From Rhizobium hidalgonense (GTDB taxonomy: Bacteria > Pseudomonadota > Alphaproteobacteria > Rhizobiales > Rhizobiaceae): a DNA stretch of 60,275 bases. A program made the translations under genes and the position numbers. Position 1 is the first letter of the stretch. Every line of letters starts with the position of its first letter. Where the stretch lies: NCBI RefSeq assembly GCF_002914525.1, contig NZ_LODW01000064.1:1-60275 (forward strand). The letters run 5' to 3'. Below are positions 42,306 to 51,444 of the stretch, one piece after another. The notes beneath the pieces are model-generated. The model had not been told where the DNA came from. It worked only from the letters and a program-made list of their open reading frames with translations, and did not search any database.

Positions 42306-42671
42306 TCAGATTAGATTCAGTTTCACAAGCCCTCCGATTGTCGGCAGATCCTCCAGCCATTGCAATTGTGAACGCCAAATCAGCCGATCTGCAAAGCCTG
42401 GACAAACATCTAGCTCCGCTTCAGTATCGATCCACACAAGCTCTTCCGAAGCCATGTGTTTAACAGGAGAATGCCTTTGTTTGCCGTCGCAAAACACCCA
42501 GAACGCACCGGCCGGGGCGGACGAGACAGGCACGGCTTCCGCTAGCCAAACAGTTCCTGCAAAAATGCGCAGCGGTTTGCGCGCGGAATCTGGAATAAAT
42601 GCTCTGATCTCGCTGCTCGGCCTTGAGCGCCAAAGCTGGCGCATGTCCAATGTCGAGAAGAATATGATCAT
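42306..42671 (-). CDS. Hypothetical protein, uncertain
   Basis: An open frame of 121 codons with a plausible protein pattern near its end (EELVWIDTEAELDVCPGF, RSQLQWLEDLPTIGGLVKL) and a lower GC content than its neighbours. No family is recognised and no strong ribosome-binding site is seen; its first codons overlap the GNAT gene start on the other strand. A shorter start at the internal Met (residue 10) would avoid most of that overlap. It occupies the otherwise empty 42192-42663 gap. Treat it as tentative. Confidence 0.35.
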   Translation of the reverse strand: MIIFFSTLDMRQLWRSRPSSEIRAFIPDSARKPLRIFAGTVWLAEAVPVSSAPAGAFWVFCDGKQRHSPVKHMASEELVWIDTEAELDVCPGFADRLIWRSQLQWLEDLPTIGGLVKLNLI

Positions 42672-43161
42672 CGAATTGTCTGCTTATGATTTCGACGCGT
42701 TGCTGAAAGGCTTCGTGCCCGCAAATACCCGCCTGGTTTCCGATAGCGTCGTCGCGCCGCCGCAGATTCTGGAGATGCTGGCGAGGATCGCCGCCGAGAT
42801 CGGCGCCAAGTTTACCCCGTCGGCCTGGATGATTGTCGAGGCGGGTGAGATCGTCGGGCTATGCTCCGTCATTCGCACACCCGAGAACGGCGAAATCCAC
42901 ATCGGCTATGGGGTAGCGCCCAGCCGTGAGCGGCGTGGATGCGCGACGCGGGCGATAGGCGAGCTGCTCGAATGGGCGCGGAAGGACCCGCGGGTGAGGC
43001 TGCTTTCCGCCGAGACCGGGGTGGAAAACATCGGCTCCCAGCGTGTCCTCGAACGCAACGGATTCATCCGCACCGGCGAGCGCATCGATCCCGAAGACGG
43101 TCTGGTGATCTGCTGGCAGGCATCTGCCGATGAGCAGGTGCCGGCCTATAATCGGGGCTGA
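42664..43161 (+). CDS. GNAT family N-acetyltransferase
   Basis: 165 residues from ATG 42664 (MIIELSAYDFDALLKGF), with GAGAAG three bases upstream; ATG 42643 is an alternative. The core GNAT motifs are VEAGEIVGLCSVIRT (beta 4), IGYGVAPSRERRGCATRAIGELLEWA (the acetyl-CoA-binding R/Q-x-x-G-x-G/A loop) and VENIGSQRVLERNGFIRTG. It transfers an acetyl group from acetyl-CoA to an unknown amine. Its 3' end overlaps the next, convergent, gene by 16 bases. Confidence 0.85.
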   Translation: MIIELSAYDFDALLKGFVPANTRLVSDSVVAPPQILEMLARIAAEIGAKFTPSAWMIVEAGEIVGLCSVIRTPENGEIHIGYGVAPSRERRGCATRAIGELLEWARKDPRVRLLSAETGVENIGSQRVLERNGFIRTGERIDPEDGLVICWQASADEQVPAYNRG

Positions 43162-43511
43162 TGTCCAAACCGCGCGGCAAGCTTCTTCGGCGCCCGCCTC
43201 AGCCAGGCGCCGATCAACCGCAACCGCAATTCCTCGTCGCCGATCATGGCCGCACGCACCGGCAGATACGGCCAGCCGACATAATGGTCGGTCTGGAAGT
43301 AGATGTCGGGCGCCATTTCTAGCAGACGATCCTTGTCGTCGAGCGAAATCGAAATCACGATCGTCTCGGCGTTCTTGATCGCCACGAAGCTCTTGCCGGC
43401 GACCTTCAGAGCCGGGTTGCCATAGGAGGTGCTTTCCTCGACATCGGCCAGGCCGGCTTCGGCCACCAGCCGTTTCAGCCGTTCAAAGGTCGCATCGACG
43501 TCACCGGCCAT
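43146..43511 (-). CDS. MmcQ/YjbR family DNA-binding-like protein
   Basis: 121 residues of the YjbR (CyaY-like fold) family: VEESTSYGNPALKVAGKSFVAI and YFQTDHYVGWPYLPVRAAM are the typical blocks (G.P.FKV..K.F and HYN/WV). Members are thought to bind DNA or act as small regulators; the function is unproven. The start at 43511 leaves ten bases to the adjoining minus-strand gene region. The 3' end overlaps the GNAT gene tail to tail. Confidence 0.8.
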   Translation of the reverse strand: MAGDVDATFERLKRLVAEAGLADVEESTSYGNPALKVAGKSFVAIKNAETIVISISLDDKDRLLEMAPDIYFQTDHYVGWPYLPVRAAMIGDEELRLRLIGAWLRRAPKKLAARFGHQPRL

Positions 43512-43549
43512 TGTTCCCGCCTTTCCACCGGGCGAAATCTAGCATGAAT

Positions 43550-43744
43550 TCACGCGCATTTCGCCAGCGGCGGCTTCCCCTCGGCAAGAAAACCGGTCTC
43601 AGCACCCAGCGGCAGATCGGCGATTTCGCGCAGCGACATGCGCTCGACCTCGGGATGCCGCAGCGGGTCGTCTTTCCAGGTTGGAGCGATGTCGACACCG
43701 CCCATGGCAAGGGTTGGCTTCAAGAAAAACTTCAGCAACGACAT
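43550..43744 (-). CDS. Small hypothetical protein
   Basis: 64 residues, MSLLKFFLKPTLAMGGVDIAPTW followed by PEVERMSLREIADLPLGAE. The start at 43744 is chosen for GAGG six bases upstream; an in-frame ATG at 43765 lacks such a site. The codon pattern looks genuine and no frame on the other strand is better. I do not recognise a family. The MSLREIADLP segment recalls the start of DUF1127-like or small rhizobial proteins, but this is weak. It reads toward the YjbR-like gene and could be co-transcribed with it. Confidence 0.5.
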   Translation of the reverse strand: MSLLKFFLKPTLAMGGVDIAPTWKDDPLRHPEVERMSLREIADLPLGAETGFLAEGKPPLAKCA

Positions 43745-43923
43745 GGCATGCCTCGCTTTCTCCAACGGTGCGGGATCGTGACCGCCGGCGGCTGACGCCG
43801 ATTTGTGCTATCCCCGCTTCGCTGACGGCCAGCGTTCAAGCGGGATTACCGATGCTTGCAATGTCGGCTTCTGCAGGCGGATTTTCAATTGAGATTACGG
43901 CGGCGCTGCTATAGAAAAACTAT

Positions 43924-44820
43924 ATGAAGAACTTGAATTCCGTCCATCTCAACGGCCTGCGGGCGCTGGAGGCTGTCGGTCGTCTCGGCTCGCTACAGGC
44001 AGCCGCCGACGAGCTCGGCGTCTCGGTCGGCGCCGTCAGCCAGCAGGTCATCAAGGCCGAAGCCCAACTCGGCCAGGTGATGTTCGAGCGCACCGCCCGG
44101 GGAATGATCGCCACTGAAGCCGGCCGGCCGGTGCTCCTGGCGCTCGACGAGGGTTTTGCCCGTCTTTCCGCAGCGGTGTCGATCGCAAACCGCAAGGACG
44201 ACACGATCCTGACCATTTCGGTGGCGCCGGTTTTCGCTGCCCGCTGGCTGGTTTGCCGCCTCGATCGTTTCGCCGAGCGTCACCCCGACATCAAGCTGCG
44301 GCTCGATGCAACCAGCAACCTCGTCAATCCAGCCCTTTGCGACGTCGATATCGGCATCCGCGTCGGTGCCGGCAAATGGCCTGACGTGAAAGCCGAACTG
44401 TTGCTGGAGCAGGAGGTCTTTCCCGTCTGTTCGCCCGAGATGGCGGCGCAATTGAAAGAGCCTGCCGATATCCTCGCTTTGCCGGCGATCATCGATGGCC
44501 CTGCCATGTTCACCTGGGAAGTCTGGATGCGCGAGGCGGAGCTGTCGGGCGCGACGCTTGCGACGCGCCACGTTTTCAACGATGCCTCGCTCTGTCTCGA
44601 TGCGGCGATCGCCGGCCAGGGCGTCATGCTTGCTTGGCAGACCCTTGCCGCCTTCGCGCTCGCCGAAGGCCGGCTAGCGGCGCCCTTCGGCATTCGCGCG
44701 CGCACCGGCTTCGGTCACTACTTCGTTACTGCCGAAGGCACGCGCGAACCGAAGAAGGTCAAGGATTTCAAGGCTTGGATCCGCGAGGAAATGGCCGGCA
44801 CATTGACCCTTTTCCGGTAA
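43924..44820 (+). CDS. LysR family regulator, GcvA-like
   Basis: 298 residues. The helix-turn-helix region HLNGLRALEAVGRLGSLQAAADELGVSVGAVSQQV and the following FERTARGMIATEAGRPVL are typical of the GcvA/AmpR-like branch. The substrate-binding domain starts near 95 (LTISVAPVFAARWLVCRLDRF). Its stop is two bases from that of the convergent glutathione transferase gene. Targets are not evident; its own promoter lies in the 180 bases upstream. Confidence 0.9.
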   Translation: MKNLNSVHLNGLRALEAVGRLGSLQAAADELGVSVGAVSQQVIKAEAQLGQVMFERTARGMIATEAGRPVLLALDEGFARLSAAVSIANRKDDTILTISVAPVFAARWLVCRLDRFAERHPDIKLRLDATSNLVNPALCDVDIGIRVGAGKWPDVKAELLLEQEVFPVCSPEMAAQLKEPADILALPAIIDGPAMFTWEVWMREAELSGATLATRHVFNDASLCLDAAIAGQGVMLAWQTLAAFALAEGRLAAPFGIRARTGFGHYFVTAEGTREPKKVKDFKAWIREEMAGTLTLFR

Positions 44821-44821
44821 C

Positions 44822-45487
44822 TCACACCTCGATCGGTTCCCTGGCTCGGCTTGCCTGCATTGCCTTATAGCCGGCGCGTGACTGGCAGTGTTCGATCCAG
44901 CCCTTGACGTTCGGATGCGCATCGAACAGCGCCGCCTCGCTCTGGGCGTAGCGCAGCACCTCGGCAATGTTAAGATCGGCGACGGTGAAGCGATCGCCGA
45001 CGATCCACTGCCGGCCGGCAAGGTGGCTTTCGAGAGCCGCAAACGGCCGGCGCAATGCGCGGCAGGCGACGGCAATCACCTGCTTGCCCTCATCGCTGTT
45101 TTCGAGGCCGTTATCATAGGTCAGGACGATTTTGACCGTCTCCGGTTCGACCTGCGCGGCGGCCCAGACGGTCCACATGGTCAGCAATCCGTCTTCTTCG
45201 ACGGTTTGACCGGAAAGCGGCCCGCCATGTTTGCGGGCGAGGTAGAGATTGATCGCCAGCGACTCGTGCATGACGAATTCGCCGTCCTTGATGCTGGGGA
45301 TCTGCGCCATCGGGTTGACGGCAGCAAAATCGGACGATTGCGTATTGAGCGGCGCTTCTGCTGCCAGCGGGTCTGCGAGCCGCCTTGCCTGCAGCACCGG
45401 CACCGAGCGGAATTCGAGCCCGAGCTCCTCCGCCATCCAGTAGACGCGCGATGCCCGCGATCGATAGACCCCGTAGATTGTCAGCAT
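44822..45487 (-). CDS. Glutathione S-transferase family protein (third copy)
   Basis: 221 residues. The N-terminal MLTIYGVYRSRASRVYWMAEELG has serines at 10 and 13 in the catalytic position; NPMAQIPSIKDGEFVMHESLAINLYL holds the cis-Pro and the Glu-Ser glutathione site. The C-terminal domain has GDRFTVADLNIAEVL (N-capping box). It is distinct in sequence from the other two glutathione transferases nearby. It is convergent with the GcvA-like gene. Confidence 0.9.
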   Translation of the reverse strand: MLTIYGVYRSRASRVYWMAEELGLEFRSVPVLQARRLADPLAAEAPLNTQSSDFAAVNPMAQIPSIKDGEFVMHESLAINLYLARKHGGPLSGQTVEEDGLLTMWTVWAAAQVEPETVKIVLTYDNGLENSDEGKQVIAVACRALRRPFAALESHLAGRQWIVGDRFTVADLNIAEVLRYAQSEAALFDAHPNVKGWIEHCQSRAGYKAMQASRAREPIEV

Positions 45488-45586
45488 TTCTTATCCCCTC
45501 GATGCAACTGCCGGGCAGGGTAGAGGCCGCAGCGGCTGCGGAAAAGTCCTTGCCGCTGATGGGACGATAAAAGCTTTTGATACCCG

Positions 45587-46975
45587 TCAGGAGATGCGGT
45601 TTCGCTCGACGGTCAGCTGTTTGTAAGGCGCGCCGCCGCCCGCCATCTCGTCCGACACTTTCTTTTCCCATTGGAAGCCGAGAACGGCGCCTTCGGCAGT
45701 TTCCTGGAAGACGTTGTCGGTAATGACGGCGGTGCCTGCGCCATCGGCGACCGAAACGGCGCATCCCACAGGCGCCTGGCGCACCACATTGCCGCTGACG
45801 ACGACATTGCGGAGATAGGGACCCCAGCCGATCTGCATGCCCCAGCGCGGTGCGCCTTCGATCACATTGCCCGAGATCAGCGTATCGGCCTCTGCCGCAA
45901 TACCGATGCCGAAGCCGACCTCGTGCTTGTAGGGGCCTTTCAGTGTCAGGTTTCGCACGACGTTGCCGATGACGGTCGCCAGCCTGCCACCCTCGTCGAA
46001 ATTGGCGATCGAGATGCCGTTCGCCGCCCCGTCGATCATGTTGGCGGAAACGACGGCGCCCTCGAAGGCGAATTCGACATAGATCGCCGTCTCGCCGGAG
46101 CGCCGGCACTGGTTGTTGCTGATCTGGATGTCCGAGGCCGAATTGGCGCGGATCGCCGTAAATGCGCAGTCGGAAATGTGGTTGTTCACCACCATCACGC
46201 CGTCGGCGCGGAAAATGTTGATGCCATTGCCGTTCTGGCCGGTGCCGCCGTCATTGGCGCGGATGTTGGAGATGCGGTTGCCGGAAACCACCGTGCCGTC
46301 CTCGGCCTTGTTCCAGCGATGCACCAGGATGCCGCCATTGCCGCAATCGGTGATCGTGTTTCCGGTGACCGTAAGATTGGCGGAATCGACCGCATAAAGC
46401 CCGGCCTGGGCCGCACCCGAAACGCGGCTGCGTTCGATCCGCCCGCCGCAGCGCTCCAGCTGCAATCCGTGTTTGCGGCTGCCGCCGATCTCGCAATTGT
46501 CGATCAGCACCTCGTCGACGCCGGTAAATTGCACGAGCCCGCCGGCATAGTCGCCGAGCCAGTGGTTGCCGCCGTCGATGACGAGGTTGGAAAGCTCGAT
46601 GCGGCGCAGGTTCTCCGCAGAGAAGAGGTGACCTTCGCCGGTGTAGACGATGCGCGAGGCGCCGGGCACGCCAGTGATGCGGGTATTGTCGGGCAGGGTG
46701 AGATTGGAAACCTTGTAGGTGCCAGGCGGCAGGTAGACCGGCACGTTTTCGCGCGCCGCCTGTTCGATCATCTGCTGCAGGTTGCGGGTCTTGCGGTCGC
46801 CACTTTCGGGAATGGCGCGATATTCCACCGCGCCGATTGCGCCGCGCAGATCCGGTTGCCCGGCAGCCGCCAGCGGCGCAGCAATCGCGCGCGGCGCTGA
46901 ACCTCCCGCAACCGCCGCGGCTGCGAGAAAGAAAAGCATGTCGCGGCGTGAAGGCATTCCGAATTCTCTGCTCAT
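45587..46975 (-). CDS. Tat-exported parallel beta-helix protein (TIGR03808-like)
   Basis: 462 residues from ATG 46975. A twin-arginine signal (MPSRRDMLFFLAAAAVAGG, starting six residues in) directs folded export. The mature part is built of right-handed beta-helix repeats (for example TVTGNTITDCGNGGILVHRWN, IDGAANGISIANFDEG and ISGNVIEGAPRWGMQIG), as in pectate-lyase-fold and NosD-like proteins. It matches what I recall of the TIGR03808 Tat-translocated repetitive family of alphaproteobacteria. It probably acts on, or binds, an envelope polysaccharide. The longer frame to 47098 would bury the signal. It is divergent from the PAS-GGDEF-EAL gene. Confidence 0.85.
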   Translation of the reverse strand: MSREFGMPSRRDMLFFLAAAAVAGGSAPRAIAAPLAAAGQPDLRGAIGAVEYRAIPESGDRKTRNLQQMIEQAARENVPVYLPPGTYKVSNLTLPDNTRITGVPGASRIVYTGEGHLFSAENLRRIELSNLVIDGGNHWLGDYAGGLVQFTGVDEVLIDNCEIGGSRKHGLQLERCGGRIERSRVSGAAQAGLYAVDSANLTVTGNTITDCGNGGILVHRWNKAEDGTVVSGNRISNIRANDGGTGQNGNGINIFRADGVMVVNNHISDCAFTAIRANSASDIQISNNQCRRSGETAIYVEFAFEGAVVSANMIDGAANGISIANFDEGGRLATVIGNVVRNLTLKGPYKHEVGFGIGIAAEADTLISGNVIEGAPRWGMQIGWGPYLRNVVVSGNVVRQAPVGCAVSVADGAGTAVITDNVFQETAEGAVLGFQWEKKVSDEMAGGGAPYKQLTVERNRIS

Positions 46976-47203
46976 AGCGCCTCGGTAGCACAAAACGTGC
47001 CAGACGCGCCTGTCTCTTTCTGGCGCAGGCGGCCGGAATTGCGGTTGTAGCCCCGGCCAAGGGCAGGATATCGCCGCCGATCTTGTCGCCTTGTTCACCC
47101 TTTCATTTAAGCAAGCCGAAGGGAATGGGGACTACTTTGAAGGGAATATTACGGGGTGATTGTGCGGGGTGTGGGCCTTCGGCCCACCGGGGAGAATGGC
47201 AGC

Positions 47204-49501
47204 ATGTACGAACCGAGTGCCAGGCGATGGGAATCGACCGATGCCCTGTCGGCCGAAACGCGGCGGATCGTCGCCGCGACGGAGGCGATGATGGCCTCGA
47301 CCGCCCATCACCTCTCCGACGGCATCGAGAACCTGCGCCTCAAGGCAATCGTCCACGAACTTCCGGATTTCCTCTATGTCAAGGATCGTGACAGCCGCTT
47401 CGTCTTCGCCAACGCCGTCACCGCCAGCAGCCTCGGCCTGGAGAGCGCTGCGCTGATCACCGGAAAACGTGATTTCGATCTGTTTGATTTCGAGACGGCG
47501 CGCCACCATTTCGATATCGAGCAACAGATCATGGCGACGGGGCAAGCCTGCATCGACATGGAGGAAAGCTATGTCCTTCCCGGAGGAAAAAGGCCGATAT
47601 GCCGGCTGACCTCGAAGATACCGCTGCGCAACGATCGCGGCGAGGTCGTCGGCCTGATCGGCGTTTCCCGTGATATCACCGAACGCAAGCGCCAGGAGGA
47701 TCTCCATTGCGAGCAGGCGAACCTGCTCGAAATGATCGCCCGCAACGAGCCGCTGCCGATGATCCTCGAGGCGCTGGTGCTGATGATCGAGGCGCAACTG
47801 ACCGGCATCGACGGATCGGTGCTGCTGCTGAACGGCGAGGGCACCAGGCTTTATCACGGCGCTGCCCCCAACCTGCCTGGCGGCTACAGCCGGCTGATCG
47901 ACGGCGTTACCATCGGTCCCAAGGTCGGCTCCTGCGGCACCGCCGCCTGGCGTGGCCAGACGGTGATCGTCGAGGATGTGATGAGCGATCCGCTGTGGGA
48001 GGATTTTCGCGCGCTGGTCGCGCCCTTCGGCTTCCGTTCCTGCTGGTCGACCCCGATCGCCACCTCTGAGAATAATGTGCTCGGCACTTTCGCCCTCTAT
48101 TCCAGGGAAGTCCGCCGCCCGACGGAGCATGAGATGAAGCTGGTGGCGCTCGCCACCCACATTGCCGGCATCGCCATCGAGCGCAAACGTGTCGACGATC
48201 GCATCCATTTCATGGCCCATCACGACGATCTTACCGGCCTGCCGAACCGCGCCTTCCTGAAGGAGCGGCTGGCCAATATCCTCGACCAGGCCCGGCGCCA
48301 CACCCGCAAGGTCACCGTCGCCTATATCGACCTCGACAATTTCAAGGACATCAACGACGGCCGCGGCCATGCCGCCGGCGACGAGGTGCTGAAAGAGATC
48401 GCCGCCCGCATGGCCAACAGCGTCCGGGCTTCCGATATGGTGGTGCGTCTCGGCGGCGACGAATTCCTCGTGGTGCTCGTTCACCAGTCGAGCCACGATG
48501 CCGGCATCACGCGCCGCCTGCGCGAGCTGCAGAAGGCGATCAACCGGCCGATCCCCAGCGATGGCGGCGAAATCGCCGTTACCTCGAGCATCGGCGTTGC
48601 CGCCTTCCCCTTCGACGGCGCGACCTCGGAAGAGCTTCTCGCCAATGCCGACCGCGCCATGTATCGCTCCAAGGAGCTCGGCCGCAACACCTTGCAGCAT
48701 TACGATGGTGGTGGCACGCCGGTGGGAATGCCGCTCGGCGAACAGGAAGAACTGCACCAGGCGATCACCGGCGACCAGCTGTTCCTGCAATATCAGCCGC
48801 AGGTCGATGTCGCCAGCGGCCGCATCACCGGCATCGAGGCTCTGGTGCGCTGGAACCATCCGGCCAAGGGCAGGGTGCCACCTATCAATTTCATCCCGCT
48901 CGCCGAAGAGACCGGCCTCATCGTTCCCCTCGGCCTCTGGGTGCTGAACGAGGCCTGCCGCCAAGCCCGCCACTGGCAGGATATGGGCCTGCCGCCGCTG
49001 ACCGTCGCCGTCAATGTTTCGGCCAAGCAGTTCGCCGATCCGGATTTTGCGAGCCACGTCGCCGAGGCGCTGGAGCGCCATCGCCTGCAGTCGCGCTGGC
49101 TGGAGCTGGAGGTCACCGAAAGCGTGGTGATGCAGGATGCCGAACGAGCCCTTGCCATGATGGAACAGCTGCGGGCGCTCGGCGTTCGGCTGTCGATCGA
49201 CGATTTCGGCTCCGGCTATTCGAGCCTCGCGGCGCTGAAGACCTTCCCCTTCGACCGGCTGAAGATGGACCGTTCGCTGGTCGAGGCGCTGCCGGGCGAC
49301 AAAACCGCCGTCGCCATCGCCTCGGCGGTGATTTCGCTGGCGCAGACGCTGAAGCTTTCGGTTCTCGCCGAGGGTGTGGAAACCGACGCCCAGATGGATT
49401 TCCTGCGTCACGCGCGTTGCGAAGAGGCGCAAGGTTTCCGCTTCTCCAAGCCCGTCCCTCCGGAGGAGATCCCGGCATTGCTGCGGGCGCGCGGCCTCTG
49501 A
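47204..49501 (+). CDS. PAS-GAF-GGDEF-EAL cyclic-di-GMP signalling protein
   Basis: 765 residues from ATG 47204, preceded by GGGGAG. Domains: PAS (about 45-165, HELPDFLYVKDRDSRFVFAN), GAF (about 180-320), GGDEF (about 340-500) with an intact GGDEF motif at 417 and an RASD inhibitory site five residues ahead of it, and EAL (about 515-760) with EALVRW (Glu about 546) and the DDFGSGYSS loop. Both synthase and phosphodiesterase halves look active; the PAS and GAF domains should sense small ligands. It is cytosolic, with no TM segment. It may tune motility or exopolysaccharide. It has its own promoter, opposite the beta-helix gene. Confidence 0.93.
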   Translation: MYEPSARRWESTDALSAETRRIVAATEAMMASTAHHLSDGIENLRLKAIVHELPDFLYVKDRDSRFVFANAVTASSLGLESAALITGKRDFDLFDFETARHHFDIEQQIMATGQACIDMEESYVLPGGKRPICRLTSKIPLRNDRGEVVGLIGVSRDITERKRQEDLHCEQANLLEMIARNEPLPMILEALVLMIEAQLTGIDGSVLLLNGEGTRLYHGAAPNLPGGYSRLIDGVTIGPKVGSCGTAAWRGQTVIVEDVMSDPLWEDFRALVAPFGFRSCWSTPIATSENNVLGTFALYSREVRRPTEHEMKLVALATHIAGIAIERKRVDDRIHFMAHHDDLTGLPNRAFLKERLANILDQARRHTRKVTVAYIDLDNFKDINDGRGHAAGDEVLKEIAARMANSVRASDMVVRLGGDEFLVVLVHQSSHDAGITRRLRELQKAINRPIPSDGGEIAVTSSIGVAAFPFDGATSEELLANADRAMYRSKELGRNTLQHYDGGGTPVGMPLGEQEELHQAITGDQLFLQYQPQVDVASGRITGIEALVRWNHPAKGRVPPINFIPLAEETGLIVPLGLWVLNEACRQARHWQDMGLPPLTVAVNVSAKQFADPDFASHVAEALERHRLQSRWLELEVTESVVMQDAERALAMMEQLRALGVRLSIDDFGSGYSSLAALKTFPFDRLKMDRSLVEALPGDKTAVAIASAVISLAQTLKLSVLAEGVETDAQMDFLRHARCEEAQGFRFSKPVPPEEIPALLRARGL

Positions 49502-49504
49502 CGC

Positions 49505-50476
49505 TTATTTTTCCCGGCTGCCGATCGCCTCGATCTCGTTCGTCCATATGCCCGCCGCATAATTCGCCGGCAGCCGCGCCAACAGCGCGGGATCGTCGAT
49601 GCCGGTGGAAAAATCACTGCCGCGATAGGGGCCGAGCACGAAGACCTCGGTTCCGGCATTCTGCATCCGGTTGAGAAAACGGTCTGGCCAGCCCCAGAGC
49701 CATGGCGCAATGTTGATCGGCACCAGCATCATCGCGTGTTTGCAGGCATCCGGCAGCACGCCGGTCCAGCCATAGCCGATATAGCCGGTGAGGCAGCCTT
49801 TCAGGCTCTTGCGCGAGGCGGTCTTGATCTCGGGCACCAGCCGACGGATGACATCGATCGGCTCGTCGCCGCCATAGACGATGATGTCGGCCCGCCGTGT
49901 GGCCGGAAGCCCGTTGAGCACGGCGGCGAGTTTTTCGCCCTCGGAAGGATCGCGGCTCTTGACGTTGATGAGGAAGCGCCGATCCGGAAAGGTCGAAAGC
50001 GCCTCGGCCAGCGTCGGCATCATGCCGACACCGCGGCCGCGAAAGGGAAAGGTCTTGCCGCCATCGGCGGTATAACCGTAGCCGATGTCGAGCTTGCGCA
50101 TGTCAGCCATCGAATGCTCGCGGGTGACCCCGTGCCCGTCGGTGCGGCAGTCGAGCGTCCAGTCGTGAAAGACGGCGAATGCGCCGTCTGTCGTCGGATG
50201 CACGTCGATCTCGACAATATCGGCGCCGGCTGCAAAGCCTGCCTGCATCGAGCGGATGGTATTCTCGAGATAATCATGTTTCGGCGTCAGCATGCGGGCG
50301 GCCGTGCAGGTGTCGTTCTTCAGATCGGTCTCGTCGAACCGCTGGGCAATGCCGCGATGGGCAAGCAGCACAGGCTTTCCTGGACGATGCTCGGCGAGCA
50401 GGCTGGTGTTGTTGAGATAGATGCCGGCCGCGGCGAGCGCGATTGCCCCGGCGCAATAAAAAAGCTTCCTGCCCAA
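49505..50476 (-). CDS. Glycerophosphodiester phosphodiesterase family protein
   Basis: 323 residues from a TTG at 50476, preceded seven bases earlier by GGAGG; ATGs at 50497 and 50509 are in frame but place that site inside the gene. An N-terminal TM/signal segment (FYCAGAIALAAAGIYL) is followed by the GDPD core: LLAHRGIAQRFDE (catalytic His-Arg), VEIDVHPTTDGAFAVFHDWTL (metal-binding Glu/Asp and second His) and FLINVKSRDPSEG. It probably hydrolyses glycerophosphodiesters in the periplasm to give glycerol-3-phosphate. It is convergent with the GGDEF-EAL gene. Confidence 0.87.
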   Translation of the reverse strand: MGRKLFYCAGAIALAAAGIYLNNTSLLAEHRPGKPVLLAHRGIAQRFDETDLKNDTCTAARMLTPKHDYLENTIRSMQAGFAAGADIVEIDVHPTTDGAFAVFHDWTLDCRTDGHGVTREHSMADMRKLDIGYGYTADGGKTFPFRGRGVGMMPTLAEALSTFPDRRFLINVKSRDPSEGEKLAAVLNGLPATRRADIIVYGGDEPIDVIRRLVPEIKTASRKSLKGCLTGYIGYGWTGVLPDACKHAMMLVPINIAPWLWGWPDRFLNRMQNAGTEVFVLGPYRGSDFSTGIDDPALLARLPANYAAGIWTNEIEAIGSREK

Positions 50477-50592
50477 TGCCGCCCCTCCTGGTTGCATAGA
50501 TGGGCGCAACAGCTAGAAAGCGATTCTGGTTGTTCTTGGGCTGTTTTCAGGCTTTTCTACGCCCGAGTCTATTCCAAGGAGAAGATGCCGCT

Positions 50593-51396
50593 ATGGAACC
50601 GCACGACGACGAGCTCATCCGTTTCGAAGAACAGGGCGCGGCCGCCTTGCCGCCGGCTTCTGTTGAAGGCCATCTCGGACGCGACGGCGCCCGCATCTGG
50701 TATGCGAGCTACGGGGCCGGCCCTGCCGTCATCCTGCTGCATGGCGGCCTCGGCCATAGCGGCAATTGGGGCTATCAGCTCCAGGCGCTCATCGACAGCG
50801 GCCGCCGCGTCGTGCTCATCGACAGCCGCGGCCATGGCCGCAGCACCCGCGATATCAGTCCCTATAGCTATGAGCTGATGGCCGCCGACGTCCTTGCGGT
50901 CATGGACGAATTGCATCTGGAAAAGGCAGCCTTCATCGGCTGGAGCGACGGCGCCTGCATCGCGCTGATCCTCGCCGCGACGGCGCCCTCACGTGTCGAG
51001 GGCGTCTTCTTCTTCGCCTGCAACATGGATCCGAGCGGCACGCTGGAATTCGTTCCGACGCCGGTCATCGACCGCTGTTTCAGCCGCCACGCCAAGGACT
51101 ATGCGGCACTGTCGGCCACGCCGGACGATTTCGATTCCTTCGTCGAGGCGGTCAGCCTCATGATGCGCACGGAGCCGAACTATCAGGCCGCCGACCTCGG
51201 CCGCATTCACGTGCCGGTGGCAATCGTGCTCGGCGAGCACGACGAATTCATCAAGCCGGAGCATGCCGAATATCTTGCCCGCAGCGTTCCGGACGCCGAG
51301 ATGATATATCTTAGAGGCGTCAGCCATTTCGCGCCGCTGCAGCGGCCGGCCGAATTCAACGCCGCGGTGCTGTCCTTCCTCCACAGGCTCCCTTGA
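50593..51396 (+). CDS. Alpha/beta hydrolase
   Basis: 267 residues. The fold is shown by the oxyanion-hole VILLHGGLGHSGNWG, the nucleophile elbow IGWSDGACIAL (Ser in GWSDG), the acidic residue after VAIVLGEHDEF, and the late histidine in RGVSHFAPLQ. The triad is complete. It resembles proline iminopeptidase/haloperoxidase-like hydrolases; the substrate is unknown. The start at 50593 is set by the AAGGAG a little upstream. It is followed 48 bases later by the exonuclease gene. Confidence 0.85.
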   Translation: MEPHDDELIRFEEQGAAALPPASVEGHLGRDGARIWYASYGAGPAVILLHGGLGHSGNWGYQLQALIDSGRRVVLIDSRGHGRSTRDISPYSYELMAADVLAVMDELHLEKAAFIGWSDGACIALILAATAPSRVEGVFFFACNMDPSGTLEFVPTPVIDRCFSRHAKDYAALSATPDDFDSFVEAVSLMMRTEPNYQAADLGRIHVPVAIVLGEHDEFIKPEHAEYLARSVPDAEMIYLRGVSHFAPLQRPAEFNAAVLSFLHRLP

Positions 51397-51444
51397 TGAT
51401 CGCGCCCACTGGCCTCGCGTCCATTCCCCGCTATCTCTAGCCTT

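Noticed and set aside
42283..42663. N-terminal extension of the GNAT gene
   Set aside because: Serine-rich, no GNAT similarity; the fold and ribosome-binding site support the ATG at 42664.
47132..49432. 766-codon minus-strand open frame
   Set aside because: Mirror of the PAS-GAF-GGDEF-EAL gene, whose domains are clear; low-complexity translation without family features.
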